DNA of 64,000 nt from Pseudomonas sp. SST3 (GCF_003325755.1 NZ_QORI02000001.1:248001-312000), one strand, 5' to 3'. Positions 8,008 to 17,253 are shown, counted from the first letter of the stretch. Numbers and translations are program-made. Notes: generated by a model from the sequence alone, not told the origin.

Positions 8008-9335
8008 GGTTTCCTGATGATGCTCTGCAGGATGGTGAGGCTGGTTTCGAGCTCCGCCGCTTCGCCCACTTCCTGGCGCAGGAAGCGCTCGATAGTGGGC
8101 GCCAGCTGCACGGCGCGATCGGTCTTGATGTCCGCACCCGGGCTGTAACCACCCAGCGGGATCAGCTCCCTGATCTTCTCGTAGGTGCTGTAGAACTCTT
8201 TGAGCTGGCGCGCAGCGCCCAGGTGCGGCGGCTGGCTGACCTGGCTCATGCAGCGGCTGACCGAGGCGCAAATGTCGATGGCCGGGTAATGGCCGGCATC
8301 GGCCAGGCGCCGCGACAGCACGATATGGCCGTCGAGAATCGCCCGCGCGCAATCGACGATCGGGTCCTGCTGGTCGTCGCCTTCGGCGAGCACCGTATAC
8401 AGCGCGCTGAGGCTGCCATTGTCATTGGCGCCGTTGCCGGCGCTTTCCACCAGTTCCGGCAGCATGCCGAACACCGACGGCGGATAGCCCTTGGTCGCCG
8501 GCGGCTCACCCAGCGCCAGGGCGATCTCGCGCTGGGCCATGGCATAGCGGGTCAGCGAATCGACCAGCAGCAGCACATCGTTGCCCTGGTCGCGAAAATA
8601 GGCGGCGATGCTGTGACACAGCTCGGTGGCCTTGAGGCGCATCAGCGGCGATTCATTGGCCGGCGCGACCACCACCACGGCTTTTTTCAAGCCTTCTTCG
8701 CCCAGCGAATGCAGCAGGAACTCCTGCACTTCGCGGCCGCGCTCGCCGATCAGCCCGACCACTACGACGTCGGCCTTGGTCTGCCGCGTAATCATGCCCA
8801 GCAGCACGCTCTTACCGACGCCGGAACCGGCGAACAGGCCGACGCGCTGGCCCTTGCCGAGCGTGAGCATGGCATTGATCGCCCGCACCCCGACGTCCAG
8901 CGGTTCGCTTACCGGCTTGCGCTTGAGCGGGTTGACCGAGGGCAGCTCGGTGGGCAGCGGGTCACGCCCGCTGAGCTTGCCCATTTCGTCCAGCGGCTCG
9001 CCGAGACCGTTGACTACCCGCCCCAACCAGGATTCGTCGATGTGCAGCTTGGCGTCGTCCGGCGCTGGGAACACGCGGGAGCCGGAGGTCAACCCGACGG
9101 GTTTCTTGAAGGGCATCAAATAGGTGATGTCGCGATTGAAGCCCACAACCTGCGCTTCGAGCATGCTGCCGTCGCCCTGTTCGACGAAGCAGCGCTGCCC
9201 TGTCATGCGTTGACAGCCGAGGCTTTCCAGCAGCATGCCGGACACCCGCACCAGCCGACCGCTGACCTTGGCCAGCTGCACCGTATCCAGCGAGCGCAAT
9301 GCCTCGTCGAGCCGGAAGCTCTCGCGCAGGGACAT
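8004..9335 (-). CDS. fliI: Flagellum-specific ATPase FliI
   Basis: Hexameric ATPase of the flagellar type III export apparatus, 443 aa. Walker A AGSGVGKS is at about residues 169-176, the switch-type segment LIGERGREVQEF follows, and Walker B lies in VLLLVDSLTRYAMAQRE at about 258-274. The C-terminal part has the F1-beta-like DICASVSRCM and FLRQEVGEAA stretches. Length and motifs match a complete enzyme. It overlaps fliJ by 4 bp and lies 1 bp from fliH, its negative regulator, so the export ATPase complex genes are tightly coupled. Confidence 0.96.
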   Translation of the reverse strand: MSLRESFRLDEALRSLDTVQLAKVSGRLVRVSGMLLESLGCQRMTGQRCFVEQGDGSMLEAQVVGFNRDITYLMPFKKPVGLTSGSRVFPAPDDAKLHIDESWLGRVVNGLGEPLDEMGKLSGRDPLPTELPSVNPLKRKPVSEPLDVGVRAINAMLTLGKGQRVGLFAGSGVGKSVLLGMITRQTKADVVVVGLIGERGREVQEFLLHSLGEEGLKKAVVVVAPANESPLMRLKATELCHSIAAYFRDQGNDVLLLVDSLTRYAMAQREIALALGEPPATKGYPPSVFGMLPELVESAGNGANDNGSLSALYTVLAEGDDQQDPIVDCARAILDGHIVLSRRLADAGHYPAIDICASVSRCMSQVSQPPHLGAARQLKEFYSTYEKIRELIPLGGYSPGADIKTDRAVQLAPTIERFLRQEVGEAAELETSLTILQSIIRKP

Positions 9336-9336
9336 A

Positions 9337-10035
9337 TCAGCCCTCTGCCCTGATGTGTTCGGCCAGCGTATCCATGCACGAATCCAGACGCTGCTGACAG
9401 CCGATGTCGGCTTCCGATTCGGCGGTGATCACACGGCATTCGCCGAGGGCGAGTTTGTCGTCCGGCACCAAACGCCATGCAGCGGCGCGTTCGGGCGCCA
9501 ACTCCTTGATCCGGTTGCATTCTTCGGGGTTGAGCAGGATGCGCACATCGTCCTGATCGCCGGGCATGGCTGCCAGGGCATCCTCGGCCAGAGACAGCAA
9601 TTGCGTCGGATGCAGGGTCAGCTCGCAGCGGATCACCTGCTTGGAGACCTTCTGCACCAGCTCGAGCAGCTGCTCACGACGCGCTTGTTCAAATTCCTGC
9701 CGAAAGCGCTCGAAGCGCTCGACCAGATCGTCCATCGGCCGGGCCGCCTGGTCGAAAGCCTGGCGACCCAGGGCGCGGCCCTCTTCTCGGCCGATCGCCT
9801 TGCCATCCTCCACCCCACGCTCGAAGCCTTCACGGTGACCGGCTTCACGGCCCTGCTCCAGACCCTGTTCGTAACCCTTGTCGATGCCTTCCTGAAAGCC
9901 ATCGGCGACGGCGCGCTGCAGCGCTGCCGGGTCACCGGCAGCACTGTCGGCCAGCTCTGCCGCGGTTCTGACCCGCGGCGGAAAGCGGAACGGGCGCCAG
10001 GAGCGGCCTTCGCCCTTGATGATCTTGATGCTCAT
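9337..10035 (-). CDS. fliH: Flagellar assembly protein FliH
   Basis: Stator-like partner of FliI, 232 aa, linking the export ATPase to the FliN ring. Its GxxxG-like helical repeats are obvious: EGIDKGYEQGLEQGREAGHR and on to GRALGRQAF, the hallmark of FliH. The C-terminal domain (LLELVQKVSKQVIRCELTL and later LIGCQQ-like ADIGCQQRLDSCMD) resembles the delta subunit of F-type ATPases. It lies between fliG and fliI with 6 and 1 bp gaps. Confidence 0.92.
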   Translation of the reverse strand: MSIKIIKGEGRSWRPFRFPPRVRTAAELADSAAGDPAALQRAVADGFQEGIDKGYEQGLEQGREAGHREGFERGVEDGKAIGREEGRALGRQAFDQAARPMDDLVERFERFRQEFEQARREQLLELVQKVSKQVIRCELTLHPTQLLSLAEDALAAMPGDQDDVRILLNPEECNRIKELAPERAAAWRLVPDDKLALGECRVITAESEADIGCQQRLDSCMDTLAEHIRAEG

Positions 10036-10041
10036 CGGCGC

Positions 10042-11109
10042 TTACTCAACCGTCTGTTCGCGGAACAACTGAACCTGCAGGTCGCCATCGGCCGACATCT
10101 CGCGGACCACCGCCATGATGTCCTTGCGCACCTGCTCGACCCGCGACAGCGGCACCGGGCCCTGGCGACGATTGATCGATTCCATCTGCTGAGCCTGACG
10201 CTTGGGCATCGCGCCCTGAATCGCCCGCACCAGCTCCGGCTCGGCGCCCTTGAGCGCGACCACCCACTCTTCCAGCGGGATCACTTCCAGCAGGGTCTGC
10301 AGCACGTCCTGGTTCTGCCGCGAGAGGATGAAGAAGTCATACATTTCATCCTCGATCTTGCTGACCAGCTCTTCGTTATGGGCGCGCAACAGCTCGAACA
10401 TCTGGTCACGGTTGCCCTTGAAGCGGTTCATGATGTCCGCCGCCTGCTTGACGCCGCGCACCTGCGAGCCCTGACTCGAGAGCACCTGGAGGCTGCGATC
10501 GATCAGCTGCTCCAGCTCGGCGATCACGTCACTGTTGACCTCGTTGAGGTTGGCGATGCGGTAAAGCAGCTCGTCCTGGCGCTCGGCCGGCATGCACTCG
10601 AGCACATCGGTGGCCATGCCCGGCGGCAGGAACGCGAGGAACACGGCCTGCATCTGCGCGTGCTCCTTGGCGATCAGCGCCGCGAACTGCTTCGGATCGA
10701 GCCATTCCATTTTGGCCATCTTGGCGCGGATCTCCTCGCCATAGATCGAATCGAGCAGCGAACGGGTGATGTCGCCACCCAGCGCCTTGCCGAGCATGCC
10801 CGACAAGTAGGTGCGCGACGCGCCCTTGATGCTGCTCTGCTCCTTGTAATCGTCGAAGAAACGGCTGATCACGTCGGACACCATCGGCTGCTTGACGTTG
10901 GACAGGCGCGCCATGGCCTGGCTGATGCTGATGATTTCCTCGCGGGAAAAGTTGCGCAGGATGCCGGCGGAGATGTCATCACCCATGCTCAGCATGAGGA
11001 TGGCCGCCTGATCCAGCGAGCTCACCGAGCGCAGCTGTACCGGACGCGGTTTGATCTCCTTGCTCGAGCCGGTAGCCGACTCAGCTGGCTGGGTTGAGTT
11101 CTCTTTCAT
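10042..11109 (-). CDS. fliG: Flagellar motor switch protein FliG
   Basis: Rotor protein that contacts the stator and the FliF ring, 355 aa. The middle domain has EHAQ at residues 149-152 where most FliG proteins carry EHPQ, the FliM-binding motif. The C-terminal torque region at about 255-273 reads EMYDFFILSRQNQDVLQTL; the usual charged DxDDR core of this helix is absent. The following ALKGAEPEL (about 286) and GPVPLSRVEQ (about 317) are normal. The start lies 29 bp inside fliF, which suggests translational coupling. The divergent torque helix is discussed as a finding. Confidence 0.95.
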   Translation of the reverse strand: MKENSTQPAESATGSSKEIKPRPVQLRSVSSLDQAAILMLSMGDDISAGILRNFSREEIISISQAMARLSNVKQPMVSDVISRFFDDYKEQSSIKGASRTYLSGMLGKALGGDITRSLLDSIYGEEIRAKMAKMEWLDPKQFAALIAKEHAQMQAVFLAFLPPGMATDVLECMPAERQDELLYRIANLNEVNSDVIAELEQLIDRSLQVLSSQGSQVRGVKQAADIMNRFKGNRDQMFELLRAHNEELVSKIEDEMYDFFILSRQNQDVLQTLLEVIPLEEWVVALKGAEPELVRAIQGAMPKRQAQQMESINRRQGPVPLSRVEQVRKDIMAVVREMSADGDLQVQLFREQTVE

Positions 11110-12760
11110 TGCGGCCTATCCAGTGCTTGATGACTTCCGAAACACGCTCCGGGTCGTTCTTGGCGAGCATTTGCAGGTGCTCGATCTGTAGCTCCAGGCC
11201 CGAACCGGGCGCCGGCAGGCGAATCTCTGACAGCGGGTTGAGCTCGCCGAATATGTGTATGCCATCGCCGCTGGTCCGCGGGCTGGCCAGGGCCGCTCGC
11301 ATCTCGGTTTCGATCGGAGTCGACGCCGGCATTGCCGGCAAGGCGCTTTCCAGCGCGACCGCCTCAGGCTCAGCCGGGACGTTGCGCTGGGTCAGGCTGC
11401 GCACGGCGGGGCGCACCACGATCAGCAACAGCAACAGCGCGATCAGACCGGCTACGCCCAGCTTGGCCAAGGCGTGCACCTGGCTGTTCTCCCACCAGGG
11501 CACCTCTTGCGCGACGGTTTCCACGGTGGCGAACGGCAGCACGCTGAGCGTTAGCAGGTCACCACGCGCCTGCTGGAAGCCCACCGCGCTGCGCACCATG
11601 GCTTCGAGTTCAGCGCGAGCCTCATTACTCCAGCCACCCTCAGGCGCGGCACCGGCGTTCAGCACCACCGCCACGCTTTGCTGGCGCAGGGTGAAGCCAG
11701 CGTGCTTCACGTGGATCACACTCTGGTCGTAATCCAGCTGCCGGGTCGACTCCTCGCGCAGCGAGGTGGCGCCCTTGGTCTCACCGTTGACCGGTGCCGG
11801 CTCCTCGCCTTCCTGCGCAGGAGCTACCGGACGGTTGGCCAGCGAACCGGGAATGCCCAGCGCGAGTTGATCCAGCGCGCTTTCGTTGCTCAGCACCTCG
11901 CGACGCAGCCGCGGGGTTTCGCCGAACGACTGGACGGTTTCTTCCTTCTGGCTGAAATCGATATCGGCGGCAACGCTGATGCGGTAGTTGCCATTGCCCA
12001 GCACCGGCGCCAGCACTTCCTCGATATTGGCAACGGCTTTCTGCTGGTAATCCTCGACGGCCTGCCAGTTCTGCGCCGGACCACCGCCAACATTCAGCCC
12101 ACGCGACAGCAGCGCACCGTACTGATCGACCACGCCGACATCTTCGGGCTTGAGGTTGGGCACACTGCCGGCGACCAGATTGATGATGGCGCCGACCTGA
12201 TCGGCGCCCAGCTTGTAGCCGGGCTCCAGCTGCAACATCACCGACGCCTTGGTTGGCGCGCGCTTGCTGATCACGAAGGAGCTGTTCTCTTCCTGCGCCA
12301 GGTGCACGCGCGCATGTTGAACGCCCTTGAGCGACATCACGGTACGAGCCAGCTCGCCTTCCAGGCTGCGCTTGAGACGCACGTCCTGCACGAACTGGCT
12401 GGTGCCCAGCGGCTCTTCCTTGTCGAACAGCTCATAGCCGGCCGGCAGCGCCACCTTCACACCCTTGGCGGCGAGCAGCATGCGCGCACGGGAGAGCTGA
12501 TCCTCGCGCACCAGGATCTGCCCGCTTTGCGGGTGGATGCGGTACTGCACCGCCTCGCCGTCGAGCACCTGCATCACTTCGGCGACCGGGAAGGACTCAC
12601 CGGCACCGTGCAGCGGGCGGAACGAGCCGTTGTCGCGCCACAGGTAGAAGGCCACGGCCACGGCCAGCGCAGCAGCAATCACCGCCATTCCGGCGAGCGT
12701 CACACGCGGGTCGAGTTGGAGGCCACCTGCTGGCATCCTGCTTTTCAGTTTTTCAAACAC
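11081..12760 (-). CDS. fliF: Flagellar MS-ring protein FliF
   Basis: Inner-membrane ring protein, 559 aa, that forms the base of the flagellum. Two membrane segments are visible, at about 21-42 (ALVTLAGMAVIAAALAVAVA region) and 430-450 (LAKLGVAGLIALLLLLIVV). Between them lies the YscJ/FliF domain, including DVRLKRSLEGELARTVMSL, VQHARVHLA and ASVMLQLEPG. The C-terminal FliG-binding tail ends DPERVSEVIKHWIGRNE. A complete, typical FliF; overlaps fliG. Confidence 0.95.
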   Translation of the reverse strand: MFEKLKSRMPAGGLQLDPRVTLAGMAVIAAALAVAVAFYLWRDNGSFRPLHGAGESFPVAEVMQVLDGEAVQYRIHPQSGQILVREDQLSRARMLLAAKGVKVALPAGYELFDKEEPLGTSQFVQDVRLKRSLEGELARTVMSLKGVQHARVHLAQEENSSFVISKRAPTKASVMLQLEPGYKLGADQVGAIINLVAGSVPNLKPEDVGVVDQYGALLSRGLNVGGGPAQNWQAVEDYQQKAVANIEEVLAPVLGNGNYRISVAADIDFSQKEETVQSFGETPRLRREVLSNESALDQLALGIPGSLANRPVAPAQEGEEPAPVNGETKGATSLREESTRQLDYDQSVIHVKHAGFTLRQQSVAVVLNAGAAPEGGWSNEARAELEAMVRSAVGFQQARGDLLTLSVLPFATVETVAQEVPWWENSQVHALAKLGVAGLIALLLLLIVVRPAVRSLTQRNVPAEPEAVALESALPAMPASTPIETEMRAALASPRTSGDGIHIFGELNPLSEIRLPAPGSGLELQIEHLQMLAKNDPERVSEVIKHWIGRNERELNPAS

Positions 12761-12780
12761 GGCTTAGCTCTCACGCCCGA

Positions 12781-13101
12781 TCAAAGCGGCATTCTCATGA
12801 CGTCGTCGAACGCCGTGGTCAGTTTGTTGCGCACCTGCAGCAACGCTGAGAACGACACGCTGGCCTTCTGGCTGTCGATCATCGCGCCGACCAGGTCATC
12901 GCTCTTGCCGCTGTCGACCGCCGCCATCGCCGCGCTCGCCTGATGCTGCTGGGTATCCACCGAACGCATCGCGGCCATGAACAGGCCTCCCGCATCGGGG
13001 GCCGCCTCGCTCGCCGGTTTGATCGCCGGGCTCCCGGCAACCTCCGCGAGCTGCTGCATCCGGCCCAGCAAATCCTGCTGCACCTGCATGATTGAACTCA
13101 T
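12781..13101 (-). CDS. fliE: Flagellar hook-basal body complex protein FliE
   Basis: Small periplasmic protein, 106 aa, joining the MS ring to the rod. The C-terminal half carries the FliE signature: [20 protein letters not shown] then [18 protein letters not shown]. It is the first structural gene after lafK (43-bp gap) and precedes fliF by 20 bp. Normal length for the family. Confidence 0.93.
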   Translation of the reverse strand: MSSIMQVQQDLLGRMQQLAEVAGSPAIKPASEAAPDAGGLFMAAMRSVDTQQHQASAAMAAVDSGKSDDLVGAMIDSQKASVSFSALLQVRNKLTTAFDDVMRMPL

Positions 13102-13144
13102 CGCTGGCTCTCCCCTGTATCCGCAATCAAAAAAGTGTCTGAAA

Positions 13145-14530
13145 TCAGAAATTCAGCTCGATGCCTTGCTCACGCATGGCATTGAGGCGATAGCGCAAGG
13201 CGCGCGAAGTCATGCCGAGGCTGGCTGCGGCCTTGGACTTGTGCCCGTCGAACTTGCGAATGGTGTCGATCACATGCTGGTACTCGGCCCACTTGCCGCT
13301 GGCGCGAAGTGCGGCCTTGCCGGTTTCGGCGGACAGCACCTGCGGCTTTTCCATCCGGACTTCGGCCTGTGCCGGCGTCGCCAGACCCAGATCCTGGGGC
13401 TGGATGAACAAGCCGTTGCGCAGCACCAATGCACGCTGCACGGTGTTTTCCAGCTCACGGGCGTTGCCCGGCCAGTCGTGCTGCAACAGTGCGCGGCAGG
13501 CCTCGGCAGTGAACAGCTCTTCACCGGCGTCCTGCGGCGCGTACTTGGCAACGAAACGGCGGGCCAGCGGCAGTACGTCATCCTTGCGCTCGCGCAGCGG
13601 GCTGATGTGCAGCGGCAACACGTCGAGACGGAACATCAGGTCGGAACGGAAGCGCCCTTCGGCTACCTCACGCTGCAGGTCGCGGTTGGTCGCCGCGATG
13701 ATGCGTACGTTGAGTTCGATCTCCTTGCGCCCACCGAGGCGCTCCACGCGTTGCTCCTGCAGCACCCGCAACAGTTTGGCCTGCAGACCCAGCGGCAGTT
13801 CGCCGATCTCGTCGAGCAGCAGCGTGCCGCCGTTGGCCAGCTCGAACTTGCCCGGCTGGGCCGCCACCGCACCGGTAAAGGCGCCCTTCTCGTGACCGAA
13901 AAGGATGGATTCGAGCATCTGCTCGGGGATGGCCGCGCAGTTAACCGCAATGAAGGGCGCATCGGCACTGGCGGAGAAACGATGGATGTAGCGCGCCATC
14001 AGCTCCTTGCCGGTCCCGGTCTCGCCGGTGATTAGAATCGGTGCGCGGGTCAGCGAGACGCGCTGGGCCATGGCCAGCAAACGGCGGCCGGCCTGGGAGC
14101 AGGAAACGAAGCTTTCCTGAGCGGCATCGGCGAACTCCTGGCGGCGCAGCAGGGCGCTGAGCTGACTCTCGCTGAATGGCGACAACAGATAATCGACACA
14201 ACCCAATTCAAGTAATGCGGCGGCCTTCTGCTGATCCGCATATTGCACGACCGGAATAACGCTTATATTGCGGCCACGTCGCATCAGCGAATCAACCTGC
14301 GCATATAAGGCTTGTTCTGCCACGCCACCGATGAATACAAAAACCAGCGAGGCGTCTTTCAGCGCGGCGTTATCCAGATCGTTAAGACCGGCATAAGAAA
14401 AGACTGCACAGCCTTCCTTGCGCAAACCGGTGTTGAGGAATTCGCAGCCGGCCTCGGCGGCATTACCGACAATGACGATTTTCTTGCGCGCCGGCGCTGG
14501 AGCAAAAAGCTCTTCGCATGAGTAGTTCAT
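13145..14530 (-). CDS. lafK: Sigma-54-dependent lateral flagellar regulator (LafK/FleQ-like)
   Basis: Master activator expected to work with RpoN to switch on early lateral flagellar genes. From the ATG at 14530 it has 461 aa: an N-terminal receiver-like domain at about 15-130, an AAA+ domain with Walker A GETGTGKE (169-176), the sigma-54 contact GAFTGA (216-221) and Walker B LLLDE (237-241), and a C-terminal Fis-type helix-turn-helix ([19 protein letters not shown]). The receiver-like domain shows SLVFVFIGG where a phosphoacceptor Asp would be expected, so it is probably not phosphorylated, like FleQ. An in-frame GTG at 14587 would add 19 residues. Gene order (lafK-fliE) matches Vibrio lateral clusters. 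Confidence 0.92.
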   Translation of the reverse strand: MNYSCEELFAPAPARKKIVIVGNAAEAGCEFLNTGLRKEGCAVFSYAGLNDLDNAALKDASLVFVFIGGVAEQALYAQVDSLMRRGRNISVIPVVQYADQQKAAALLELGCVDYLLSPFSESQLSALLRRQEFADAAQESFVSCSQAGRRLLAMAQRVSLTRAPILITGETGTGKELMARYIHRFSASADAPFIAVNCAAIPEQMLESILFGHEKGAFTGAVAAQPGKFELANGGTLLLDEIGELPLGLQAKLLRVLQEQRVERLGGRKEIELNVRIIAATNRDLQREVAEGRFRSDLMFRLDVLPLHISPLRERKDDVLPLARRFVAKYAPQDAGEELFTAEACRALLQHDWPGNARELENTVQRALVLRNGLFIQPQDLGLATPAQAEVRMEKPQVLSAETGKAALRASGKWAEYQHVIDTIRKFDGHKSKAAASLGMTSRALRYRLNAMREQGIELNF

Positions 14531-14962
14531 TGCATGACTGACACTTTTCAATGGGACCACCTTGGCGCTGATACGCCGTTCGAGCACAACGCCGGATTTC
14601 GCTAAAAAAAATATTTAAGCTTTTCGGAACTTTCGTCGCCCTGTCTGTCCAACTCGCCGAACGAGATGAGTATCGACAGCCGACCGCCCCGAAACAATTG
14701 CGCGCACGTTAACAAGCTCGCCCGGAACCGCCCAATCAGTTCCGCTAAAATTAAATCAGTCCTCATCAAACGATCTCAAAAAAGATCATTTGACACCTAT
14801 TGATTTAATCCTTCCTCGCGCCTATGCCTAGACTGGCGGCACGCTAGAGCCGTGCCTGCGATCTCAGGTCATGCAAAAACCGCCCTGGCCAAACAACCTT
14901 CTGCTTATACCGCGCTGCAGGCTTTGACCGACCGCGCAAGAACCAGGACATACCGTTCACAC
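14531..14962. other. Divergent regulatory region between lafK and fliM
   Basis: This 432-bp region separates the leftward lafK-fliEFGHIJ block from the rightward fliM block, so it should hold both promoters. It is AT-richer than the surroundings (for example gctaaaaaaaatatttaag near 14611). It contains a short inverted repeat, gatc-tcaaaaaa-gatc, near 14772, a TTGACA at 14790-14795 without a good -10, and a sigma-54-like element at 14842-14857. No gene is seen. Confidence 0.6.
14842..14857 (-). promoter_or_regulatory. Possible sigma-54 promoter (-24/-12) reading toward lafK
   Basis: On the minus strand the bases read AGGCACGGCTCTAGCG, with the invariant GG and GC separated by exactly 10 bp and GGCACG matching the -24 consensus; the -12 half is TAGC instead of TTGC. 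It would start a leader of about 300 nt before lafK. The element sits in a perfect inverted repeat (GGCACG...CGTGCC), which could instead be an operator. Confidence 0.4.
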
Positions 14963-15802
14963 ATGTCTGGCAATTCCAAAGTCCATCATGGCGTGCCCGC
15001 CCAAAGCCTGACTGTATTGAAACCGCAGAAGCTTGGGCGACATCACCACAAGATTCCGCAGTTCATCAAGGAAACCACCAACAAGAATCCACGTTTGATT
15101 GGTGACTACTTCCTGCGCAATTACCGGATCAGCCTCGAGTTGAGCAAAGTGGAAGTGCAGGAGGCCAATAAAAAGGCGCCGGACTGCATTTATCGCTCGC
15201 CGATGGGAAAAGTCGGTTTCTCCATTGACCGCGCCCTGCTCACCGAAGCGCTCGAGTGCTATTACGGTGGCACGATAGTGCCCAGCCAGGAAACACCACC
15301 GATCAGCACTTCCGAGCAACGGATGCGTAATCGGCTGGGACTGGACCTGACTTATATATTCGCGCGCTCGATATTGTCCGGTGATACTTTCGGCGAGCTC
15401 GAGCGTTATGAAAACGACTATGAAGAAACCAGCTGGGAGTATGTGGCCGAGTTCGAATACATCAGCCACCTGACCAACAGCCGCTCGTCCGTTTTCATTC
15501 ATCTGGACACCGATCTGGTCGATGAACTTACCAGTCGCCTGGCCGGCCCGCTGCCGGCTCGGCTGAGTGGCAACCCGGTCGATCACATCAAGCATCTGCC
15601 GGTACGCCTGGACTGCGTGGTCGCCTCGGTTCAGATGCCGCTGTCGCAGGTACTCGGGCTGCAGCTCAACGACATTCTGATGGTGCGCCCGCTGGACCGT
15701 TACGAAGTGCGCATCAACCAGCAGAAGCTATTCCGGGGGACTGTCTTCGAAGAAGACGGCGCCTTGTTCCTCACTTCACTTGAAAGCGTGAAATCCCAAT
15801 GA
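14963..15802 (+). CDS. fliM: Flagellar motor switch protein FliM (short, no CheY-binding tail)
   Basis: C-ring switch protein of 279 aa from the ATG at 14963; an in-frame GTG at 14852 would add 37 residues. The middle region (NRLGLDLTYIFARSILSG, then FIHLDTDLVDELTSRLAGP) is a degenerate FliM/CheC-like domain. The C-terminal SpoA domain (PVRLDCVVASVQMPLSQVLG, then LNDILMVRPL) is clear. FliM proteins usually open with an LSQxEIDALL CheY-binding peptide and are about 320-330 aa; neither possible start supplies it here. Stop overlaps fliN by 4 bp. First gene of the fliM-flhA operon. Confidence 0.85.
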   Translation: MSGNSKVHHGVPAQSLTVLKPQKLGRHHHKIPQFIKETTNKNPRLIGDYFLRNYRISLELSKVEVQEANKKAPDCIYRSPMGKVGFSIDRALLTEALECYYGGTIVPSQETPPISTSEQRMRNRLGLDLTYIFARSILSGDTFGELERYENDYEETSWEYVAEFEYISHLTNSRSSVFIHLDTDLVDELTSRLAGPLPARLSGNPVDHIKHLPVRLDCVVASVQMPLSQVLGLQLNDILMVRPLDRYEVRINQQKLFRGTVFEEDGALFLTSLESVKSQ

Positions 15803-16170
15803 CCGGTCAACTGTCCGACAACGAATTCGAGAACCTCATCAACGAGGGCGACCTGAGCCTCGACGCGGCCGAAGAGCCCACCGTTGCGCCCACCGCCCAG
15901 CCCCAAGCACCCCGCCAGGACCTGAGCTTCTTCGGCAAGATTCCGGTGAACGTCACCCTGGAAGTGGCCTCGGCGGAGATCTCGCTGAAGGAGCTGATGG
16001 AGTGCGACACCAGCAGTGTCATCGTGCTCGACAAAGTGGCCGGCGAGCCGCTGGACGTTAAGGTCAATGGCACCCTGTTCGCGAAGGCCGAAGTGGTCGT
16101 GATGAACGGCAGCTATGGCCTGCGCATCGTCGAGCTGTCCGGCACCAGCCTGGATGCGCTGACGCAATGA
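15799..16170 (+). CDS. fliN: Flagellar motor switch protein FliN
   Basis: C-ring protein, 123 aa, that binds FliM and docks FliH/FliI. The C-terminal SpoA domain at about 45-118 is typical: GKIPVNVTLEVASAEISLKE, then PLDVKVNGTLFAKAEVVV. The N-terminus reads LSDNEFENLINEGDLSL at about residues 5-21, unusually similar to the LSQDEIDALLNG tail found at the start of FliM and of Bacillus FliY. Overlaps fliM and fliP by 4 bp each. Confidence 0.92.
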   Translation: MTGQLSDNEFENLINEGDLSLDAAEEPTVAPTAQPQAPRQDLSFFGKIPVNVTLEVASAEISLKELMECDTSSVIVLDKVAGEPLDVKVNGTLFAKAEVVVMNGSYGLRIVELSGTSLDALTQ

Positions 16171-16922
16171 AACTGCGTCGTGGGTTGTTACTGCTCTGCC
16201 TGATGCTGATCGGCCTGTTTCCGCTGATGGCTCAGGCCGCCGGTGGCGAGATTACCCTGTTCAACCTGAACGATACCGAGAACGGTCAGGAATTCAGCAT
16301 AAAGCTGCAGATCCTGATCATCATGACGCTGCTCGGCTTCCTGCCGGCGATGCTGATGATGATGACCTGCTTCACCCGCTTCATCATCGTGCTGGCGATC
16401 CTGCGCCAGGCCATCGGCCTGCAGCAGAGCCCGCCCAACCAGGTGCTGATCGGCATCGCGCTGATTGTCACGCTGCTGGTGATGCGCCCGGTGTGGCAGG
16501 AAATCCACAGCGCCGCCTTCGAGCCGTTCCAGAACGATGAGATCAGCCTGGAGCAGGCGCTGGAAGTCTCCAAGGGCAGCCTTTCCGGCTTTATGCTGGC
16601 GCAGACCAACAAGACGTCGCTGGAGACCATGGTCTCGCTGGCCGGCGAGGAAATCCCCGAGAACCTCGAGGATCTGGACTTTTCCCTGCTGCTGCCTGCC
16701 TTCGTGCTGAGCGAGCTGAAGACTGCCTTCCAGCTGGGTTTCATGATCTTCGTGCCGTTTCTGGTGATCGACCTGGTGGTGGCCAGCGTGCTCATGGCGA
16801 TGGGCATGATGATGCTGTCGCCGATGATGATCTCGCTGCCGTTCAAGCTGATGGTCTTCGTGCTGGTGGATGGCTGGGCGTTGTTGATGGGTACGCTGAC
16901 GACCAGCGTGCAGCCGTTTTAG
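16167..16922 (+). CDS. fliP: Flagellar export gate protein FliP
   Basis: Membrane component of the type III export gate, 251 aa. A cleavable-type signal segment (LLLLCLMLIGLFPLMAQAA) opens the protein, as in other FliP proteins, followed by four membrane helices. Family stretches are FTRFIIVLAILRQAIG at about 70-85, LLPAFVLSELKTAFQLGFMI and MMMLSPMMISLPFKLMVFV near the end. Complete. In nearly all flagellar operons fliQ follows within a few bases; here a 730-bp insertion separates them. Confidence 0.96.
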   Translation: MKLRRGLLLLCLMLIGLFPLMAQAAGGEITLFNLNDTENGQEFSIKLQILIIMTLLGFLPAMLMMMTCFTRFIIVLAILRQAIGLQQSPPNQVLIGIALIVTLLVMRPVWQEIHSAAFEPFQNDEISLEQALEVSKGSLSGFMLAQTNKTSLETMVSLAGEEIPENLEDLDFSLLLPAFVLSELKTAFQLGFMIFVPFLVIDLVVASVLMAMGMMMLSPMMISLPFKLMVFVLVDGWALLMGTLTTSVQPF

Positions 16923-17145
16923 GTGGTGCGAGAGATGAATGCACATCGTCGCGCCGCCGACTTTACGAACCGCTTCGGTAGGAGCGAGCTTGCTCGCGAA
17001 GTTTTGCTGGCGCGTGCATTTTCGTATGACGCCGCGCTTTCCTCGCTGGGACTACAGGTTGCGCCTTGCGCGGCGCGTCACTTTTTCTCGTCTGGAAGTT
17101 TTTAAACAGCGACAGCAACAAAGCGCTTCGCCAGCCTGCTTGCTC

Positions 17146-17253
17146 CGTAGGGTGGAAAACTGCGAAGCATTTTCCACCGCAATTGGCATCGCGATGGACA
17201 TCAAACCTTGCACGAGGAAAGCGGTGGGTAAGCTTCGCGTTACCCACCCTACG
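17146..17253. repeat. Second palindromic repeat family, inverted pair
   Basis: Left unit cgtagggtggaaaactgcga... (17146-17179) and right unit ...gcgttacccaccctacg (17221-17253) are imperfect reverse complements; each contains its own internal palindrome around gcgaagc. A partial copy of the outer end (cccaccctacg) occurs at about 63747-63757 between ompR and envZ, supporting a dispersed family. Confidence 0.65.

Noticed and set aside
9235..11097. 620-codon rightward frame opposite fliI, fliH and fliG
   Set aside because: It is antisense to three clear flagellar genes, has a His/Gln/Leu/Arg-biased composition typical of the opposite strand of GC-rich genes, and shows no domain.
14790..14820. 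TTGACA as a sigma-70 promoter for fliM
   Set aside because: No acceptable -10 hexamer at 16-18 bp; kept only as a note in the intergenic entry.
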